Shown: piece by piece, positions 58,943 through 64,000 of the stretch | Position numbering within the stretch: position 1 is the first letter of the stretch | Layout of the letters: the number at the start of each line of letters is the position of its first letter | From: Apium graveolens | Taxonomy: Eukaryota > Streptophyta > Magnoliopsida > Apiales > Apiaceae | Direction of reading: 5' to 3' | DNA length: 64,000 nucleotides | Assembly (NCBI RefSeq): GCF_009905375.1 | Contig: NC_133657.1 | Span: forward strand, 41,287,853 to 41,351,852 | Translations under genes and position numbers: made by a program | The notes under the pieces: generated by a model | Told to the model about the DNA's origin: nothing | Database searches by the model: none | The model's input: the letters and a program-made list of their open reading frames with translations, nothing else

Positions 58943-61204
58943 GTGACACCATCCTCTCTCTCTGCCAATCATCCGCACATTTGCAATGTCATTATCACAC
59001 AGCAGCCAACAAGGCCAAACACAACACAACAAACCCAGTTTGATCCAGCACCCTTATGGAGTCACGTAACCGTTGTTAAAGCTCCACCAAAAGGTGGAGG
59101 TAATCGTGTTTGGATTTGTAACTACTGCCACAAACAAGTGATAGGGTCATATACCAAAGTAAAAAGTCATCTTTTACCGCTGAAAGGAAATGGTGTTGAT
59201 ATATGTAATATTATATCTGATCAAACAAGAGATGAGTTGAGCAGAGAGCATGAAGCAGTTGAAAGTCGCAAGTCAAGGCAGGCTCTTGAAGCGAAGAGGA
59301 GACAAGAATACATGTCTTTGCCTCCCGGTTCAGACATCAAAAAACAAAAAAAAATAAAAGGAACGGTAGAATCATGCTTTAATGTTGTTGACAGAGATGA
59401 GTGTGACAAAGAATTGACTCGTATGTTATATGCATCTGCTCTACCATTCTCATTAGTCAAGAATCCATTCTTTCGTCAATTTTTTTGGAGACTATCAAAT
59501 AGCAAGGTGGCTGGAAATGTTCCTCCGACATATAATAGGATGAGGACTACCTTACTTGAGCAAGAAAAGGCACACGTTAATGTTTTGCTCCAACCATTTT
59601 GAGATTCTTGGAAGAAAAGAGGAGTTTTATTATGCTCTGATGGATGGGGAGATAGACAGAAAAGGCCTCTAATCAATGTCATGGCAGCGTCGGGTGGAAA
59701 TTCTATGTTTATCAAATCATTTGATACAAGTGGCAATATAAAAGATTTTGATTATGTTACAAGTTTGTTTCTGAATGTCATTGATCAAGAAGGGGCCGAT
59801 AATGTGGTTCATATCATCACCCACAATGCTGTGAACTTCAAGGCAGCTGGTTTAAGCATTGAGGCAAAGTACACGCACATTTTATATACTGCATGTGTGG
59901 TTCACTCGCTTAGTTTGGTTCTCAAGTCCATTTGCGAACCAACGGCAAACTCCAACCACTTTGAAAATTGTAAGCAAATCTCTACCTTAATTTCTGATTG
60001 TGATGAAATCACTATGTTCATTCTAAATCATGGCAAGGACCTCACTTTGTTTCAAAATCATTCAAATCATATGTTGGTTAAAATGGCCGGGACTCGTTTT
60101 GTATCCCATGTCATCATGGCCCAAAGGTTATTGTTAGTTAAAACTTCTCTTGAAAAAATAGTTTTGGACCCTAATTGAAAAATATTTAGAAAAACAAACT
60201 TAGAGTCCAAGGCTGATCATGTTAATGAGTGTGTAATTTATGATCGATGGTGGGATAAGTTTGAGTATTTTATAGGCTTCACATCTCTTATATATAACAT
60301 GATAAGGTTGGGAGATACTGATACTCCATGTTTGCACTTAATTTATGATATGTGGGACACAATGATTGAGGAAGTAAGGGAAATAGTTTTTAAGGAAGAG
60401 GGGACAGATTTAAAAATGGGTGAATCTTCATTTTTAATGGTATTCAACATATTTTGGAAGCAAGGTGGAATAAAAGTATCACCCCTCTTCATTGCATGGC
60501 TCATTCACTTGTCCCTAAATATTATAGTCAAACATGGTTGGAAAGTGGTAGTGGAATTGTTCCGAGAGTGGCCCCAAATGAGTGCCAGGAGGTTTCTCTT
60601 AATAGGGCCAAGTGCTTTAAAAAAATATTTCCAAATCCGGATGATTTAAGAAAGGTGAATGCTGAATATGGAATGTATTCTGTCCCGTTGGGTTTTTTTT
60701 CGGAGTCTCATTATATGGATGCTAGGATTCATGAGGAACCACTTAGTTGGTGGGCTAGTTATGGGTCTGAAACACCAATGTTACAAAACTTGGCTTTTAA
60801 GTTACTTTCACAACCTGATTTTTCCTCTTGCTGCGAGAGAAATTGAAGTTCTTTCGGAAATATTCAAAGTCTAAAGAGGAACAAATTAGCATCAAGTAGA
60901 ACAGAAGATCTTGTGTATGTTCTTAGTAATTTGAGATTGTTATCTCGTAAAAGTGAAGAATACACTAAGGGTCCTTCGATATATTGGGATGTTGGTATGA
61001 TTTTTGAACTTTACAGCCAATTTATTTATTTTATTCTAACTAATGCTAATATTTTTTCTTTTGTTTTTGTAAGGTGGAGATTCACGTTATATTGATGATG
61101 GATATGCAGAAGCATTTGCTAATATTTTTATTGATGATCTTAATGCCGAGGATATGTTGTTTAATGAGGAAGGTGGAAAAGGAGAAGAAAATGCTGAGAA
61201 ATGA
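58943..61204 (+). pseudogene. hAT transposase (BED finger, DUF659, hAT dimerisation), inactive
   Basis: Domains in order: a BED-type zinc finger (LWSHVTVVK...WICNYCHKQVIGSYTKVKSH, about 59050-59170); a linker; DUF659-type catalytic core with the first Asp in LCSDGWGDRQKRPLIN (about 59633) and ITHNAVNF where the family has TDNA(S)N, so the second Asp is His; then ARWNKSITPLHCMAHSL (about 60458), EPLSWWASYGSETPMLQ, and the C-terminal dimerisation region with SSCCERN directly followed by TGA where Trp is expected (60844-60846), then RTEDLVYVLSNLRLLSRKSEEY. Stops also at about 59600 and 60176, and a frameshift near 60455. A small intron (about 60991-61072) leads to the acidic end, stop at 61202-61204. 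The start codon is unclear. Confidence 0.88.
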
Positions 61205-61582
61205 TTAGACTAATTTTAAAGTCCTAATGATGCACTGTGGCATCTCATATGTTTTTCTTTGTTTTTTAAAACTTTATCACTAAGTTTGTTTCATTTGAAT
61301 TGTTGTTGCAATTGCTGCTACTTGATTTTTTGATGGTTATTTCATGGAATTTAAGTTCTGAATTTTGTTATAATTTTTTTTTGAATAACATAACTCAACA
61401 TAAATTCTGAAGAACACTTTATTTTAATTTAAATTTATTTAAAATAAAAAAATGATGTGTCAATATCCCCGTGGCTGATCCTTATTAAACGTGTCCCCGA
61501 GCTACAAATTTAAATTTTGAAGAGTCTGACACTCCGATCCGTGTCCGTGTCCGATCCTTTTACAAGAGTTCGAGCATCCTAG
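61205..61582. other. Right non-coding end of the hAT element
   Basis: AT-rich DNA, then a GC-richer subterminal zone with CCGTGTCCGTGTCCGATCC-type repeats at 61540-61558 and the terminal repeat at 61572-61582. Mirrors the CGACACGACACGACC zone at the left end. Confidence 0.7.
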
Positions 61583-61590
61583 TAAAAAAG

Positions 61591-62198
61591 GGGGAAGGAA
61601 CAAGAAGATACCTAAGTTAATAGAAACCGCATAGATTGTATGGAAACTTAAGGGGTGCTGCTGTGCTGTCTATAGTGTAACCGGAGTTTAAGCTCTGTTT
61701 GGCGATTTTATAACAACTGCTTTTATACGCGCTACATGTTCCTTGGAGTATTTATTGATTTATTTGCGTTATAAAAAAACAATGTGTATGTTAGTTTACT
61801 GAGAAAATGTAATTCTTCAACTTGGGGGGAAATAAATTGAGTTTCAATGGTAAATGTTAATTTTTAAGACGTAACACCTTCAGTCTCCTCTCTCATACAT
61901 GAATTTTTAGGCTACCACATTAAAACTAACAAAGCCCTAATAGAGACCTGTAAGTACACAATGAACTCTGGCCAACTGGCTCGCCTCCGTCAAAGGAACC
62001 TACCCAACAATTACAAAATCATACAAATATCTCATTGATCAGTAGCACAAAATCCCTCATCTCACATATAAACAACTCTCATGACTATGAATGATTCCAC
62101 CCGAGCATAATAATGCCGTAAACAACTCTAAAACCCATTTATAATACATACACATGCTAACACAATGTAGTAATATAACCACACAGGTAGATAACTAA
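61591..62198. other. Spacer between hAT and Copia, no gene seen
   Basis: About 600 bp with no recognised coding, repeat or RNA signal. It ends with ACTAA (62194-62198), which would be the left half of the Copia target duplication. Confidence 0.5.
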
Positions 62199-63204
62199 TG
62201 TTAAGAATATGTGGTGAACTTGATGATAAGTAAACAAAACAATTAGTAGATATCATTTAGTGTATTTGTAATTTTGAACGGATGATCACTTCAACATCCA
62301 TTGAAAGTGTAGCTTATGTAATAATAAGTTTAGTAGCACATTTCTACATATTGTAATGCCTTAGTGAACTAGATGTTGTAGAATGTTTAAGTCATGTTGA
62401 CTACAAGATTGATATGCAAGATAGGTTGGTTAATTATAAATATTAGATGCCTTGTAATCTTGTATAAATGAAATGAAGTTAACTGCCATGAAGACAGTCT
62501 CAACGGATGTTTCACTAGGCTTCAATGGATGATCAACTATAGTTTTAACGGATGCTTCACATAGTTTTAATGGATGATCCAATGAAGTTTCAATGGATGA
62601 TCAAATTCAAAAGAGCAGTTGATAGTGACTTGACAGTCACATGCGTTGATTGTATGCAAATGGAATGTGGCAGCCTAATTCAGGTTTTAGAGAACAGAGA
62701 AGCATTTCCATTTCCATGCTAAATTGAAGATATTCAAATATGCTGGATTTAGAAATGAAGAAGCATGAGATTAGACTAGAAACATTTTGTCTTATTTGTT
62801 TGTCTCTTTATCATGTAACTTGGTGTTATATAAACCAAGAGTAACAAGTAGAACTAAATCCAAGTAAGTAAGCAATTACCAGAGAAATAGAAAAGGCTAC
62901 ATCTGTAAAGAATTTCTCTGTTCTTTGTGAGTTCAACTTGTAAGTAGTTGTGTACAACATTATAACACAAAGTTCTCTTTTTAATATATATCTCTGGTGG
63001 AAAAGTTCAATCCACCAGAAAGTTTTTAAGTACTTGTATTTAATTACTCCTTGATTTGATTTCTTTACTACTTTCATTCCGCACCATTGCTAAATCAAAC
63101 ACATTTATATATTCATAGTAGAACTGTTCTTAAAATTGAGAATAAGCCAGAATTACATTGAAACCCCCTTCTGTAATTCTTTGTTAAATTGTTTGGGAAT
63201 AAAA
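62199..63204 (+). repeat. 5' LTR of a Copia element (AACGGAT family)
   Basis: Starts TGTTAAGAATATGTGG and ends about AATAAAA just before the primer site. The canonical CA end seems mutated to AA. It contains AACGGATG(T/C)TTCA and AATGGATGATC words at 62270-62310 and 62500-62600. The TTATATAAACC at 62825-62835 may be its TATA box. It is the relative, in opposite orientation, of the LTR at 1-879. Confidence 0.8.
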
Positions 63205-63206
63205 AT

Positions 63207-63219
63207 TGGTATCAGAGTT
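63207..63219 (+). other. Primer binding site of the right-hand Copia element
   Basis: TGGTATCAGAGTT, close to the canonical TGGTATCAGAGC pairing with initiator Met tRNA. Confidence 0.85.
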
Positions 63220-63264
63220 TGCTCTTGAAGAACAAAGAGTTTAAAGATCACAACAACTAACACG

Positions 63265-63534
63265 ATGAGCAGAAACGATGTTGGAGTAAAAATTCCATTT
63301 ATGGACAAAGACAACTATCACCATTGGAAGGTGAAGATGCACATGCATCTCCTCTCTCAAGATGAAGAATATGTGGACTGCATTGAGAAAGGTCCACATG
63401 TCCCTATGAGAGCTGCAACAGGAAATGAGCCATCCATCCAAAAGCCTAGAGCATAATGGTTTATCCAGATATTGAACAAGTTCATAAGCATAAGAAGGCC
63501 ATTAACATTTTTGTTTAATGGTGTTGATGGTGAC
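63265..63534 (+). pseudogene. Copia gag N-terminus, cut by an LTR insertion
   Basis: ATG at 63265 opens MSRNDVGVKIPFMDKDNYHH then WKVKMHMHLLSQDEEYVDCI, the start of a Copia gag (UBN2-type). A TAA at 63454-63456 ends the frame; similarity continues in shifted frames (PDIEQVHKHKK, FNGVDGD) until 63534. There an LTR of the Sirevirus-like family begins, so the rest of the protein lies beyond it or is lost. Confidence 0.8.
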
Positions 63535-64000
63535 TGTTAGGTCACACACACACTGTAGAGGGGGTGAATACAGTGTATAGTACACTCAAATCGAACTTTA
63601 AGATCTTAAGTAACAGAAAACAAACTTTATTGAAACAATAAACTCTGTTACAGTATGGAACTGTTACCTCTCAGTGATGAACAAATATCACGAGAGCTGA
63701 TAGGGTTATATAGAATAATAACTTCGATAATGATAACACTTATAGTGTAAACCCTATGCCTGTGTTTATATACTACACAGTTACAAGATAATCGCTAATT
63801 GATATGGAATATAATTCTGCTTCCTAAAATATATCAATCAGATATCTTTTCTTCCAAGTATTCCATTCTTCACGGAATTCCTTCTTCATGCATATCTCTT
63901 CTTATGTTTATCTCGATCTTCTTTCCTTTAATCAGCTACTGTCCTTATCTGATTGTCCTTCAGCACTTAAGTTCTGATATCTATCTTCTGATGATTATCT
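63535..64000 (-). repeat. LTR of a second Sirevirus-like element, partial
   Basis: Begins TGTTAGGTCACACACACACTG and stays similar to the LTR at 12241 through the whole visible part, including GATAATGATAACACTTATAGTGTAAACCC. It is cut by the window edge. Orientation matches the 12-25 kb element. The bases before it, GTGAC (63530-63534), should be repeated at its other end if it is complete. Confidence 0.88.

Larger units (their letters stand above)
46528..61582 (+). mobile_element. hAT transposon carrying a nested Gypsy element
   Basis: Terminal inverted repeat CTAGGATGCTC at 46528-46538 and, inverted, at 61572-61582. The 8-bp target duplication TAAAAAAG is perfect (46520-46527 and 61583-61590). 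Subterminal regions are rich in CGACAC/CGGACAC-type words (46557-46600; 61528-61556). The transposase lies at 58943-61204. Removing the Gypsy element (48386-58197, with one copy of TGATC) leaves an element of about 5.2 kb, normal for an autonomous hAT. It is a dead copy because the transposase is broken. Confidence 0.93.

Overview
The window is nuclear DNA of a flowering plant. It is AT-rich, its host genes have many short GT-AG exons, and most of the length is nested transposable elements: Copia and Ty3/gypsy LTR elements, a hAT element, miniature inverted-repeat elements (MITEs) and SINEs. A eudicot fits best. The retrotransposon style suggests an asterid, possibly Apiaceae, but that is an impression and not a measurement.

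Layout. 1-879 is part of a Copia LTR carrying AACGGAT repeats. 880-11044 is a gene graveyard: a short RNase H-like ORF (1638-2240), a possible decayed relative, a decayed RPA70-like gene (5367-7851), a Copia internal remnant (8400-8960) and a B3-like remnant on the minus strand (9440-10890). 11045-12237 looks like a solo LTR with an internal repeat array. 12241-25440 is a large minus-strand Copia element with Sirevirus-type layout: gag-pol in one frame broken by stops, a spacer of about 2.4 kb, then a second long broken ORF. Its 5' LTR is truncated. 26107-27373 is a decayed B3-domain gene.

28057-35277 is a decayed copy of NOA1, a circularly permuted chloroplast GTPase. Most exons are readable, but it lacks the transit peptide and most of the N-terminal zinc region, has lost one acceptor AG and is frameshifted in the last exon. 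A hAT-type MITE sits in one intron. Convergent to it, 46177-36587 is the one clearly intact host gene: 15 exons, 453 codons, a 2-phosphoglycerate kinase-like P-loop NTPase. Its introns hold an internally deleted Ty3/gypsy element with perfect target duplications, SINEs and nested MITEs.

46528-61582 is a hAT transposon with an 11-bp terminal repeat and a perfect 8-bp target duplication. It begins about 350 bp upstream of the start codon of the intact gene. Inside it lies a complete 9.8-kb Ty3/gypsy element (48386-58197, 5-bp duplication TGATC) of Tat-like type. That element has an antisense ORF block resembling the Transposase_28 family and tandem repeats before its 3' LTR. The hAT transposase is dead. 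62199 to the end is another Copia element of the family seen at 1-879. Its gag is cut at 63535 by an LTR of the same family as the 12-25 kb element.

The order of insertion can be read from the nesting: Gypsy is younger than hAT, and the Sirevirus-family LTR at 63535 is younger than the Copia at 62199. No new defence system or operon was found. The best leads are the extra ORFs of the two large retroelements, short motifs spread through whole Copia elements regardless of reading frame, and a clean nested-insertion record around one intact gene.
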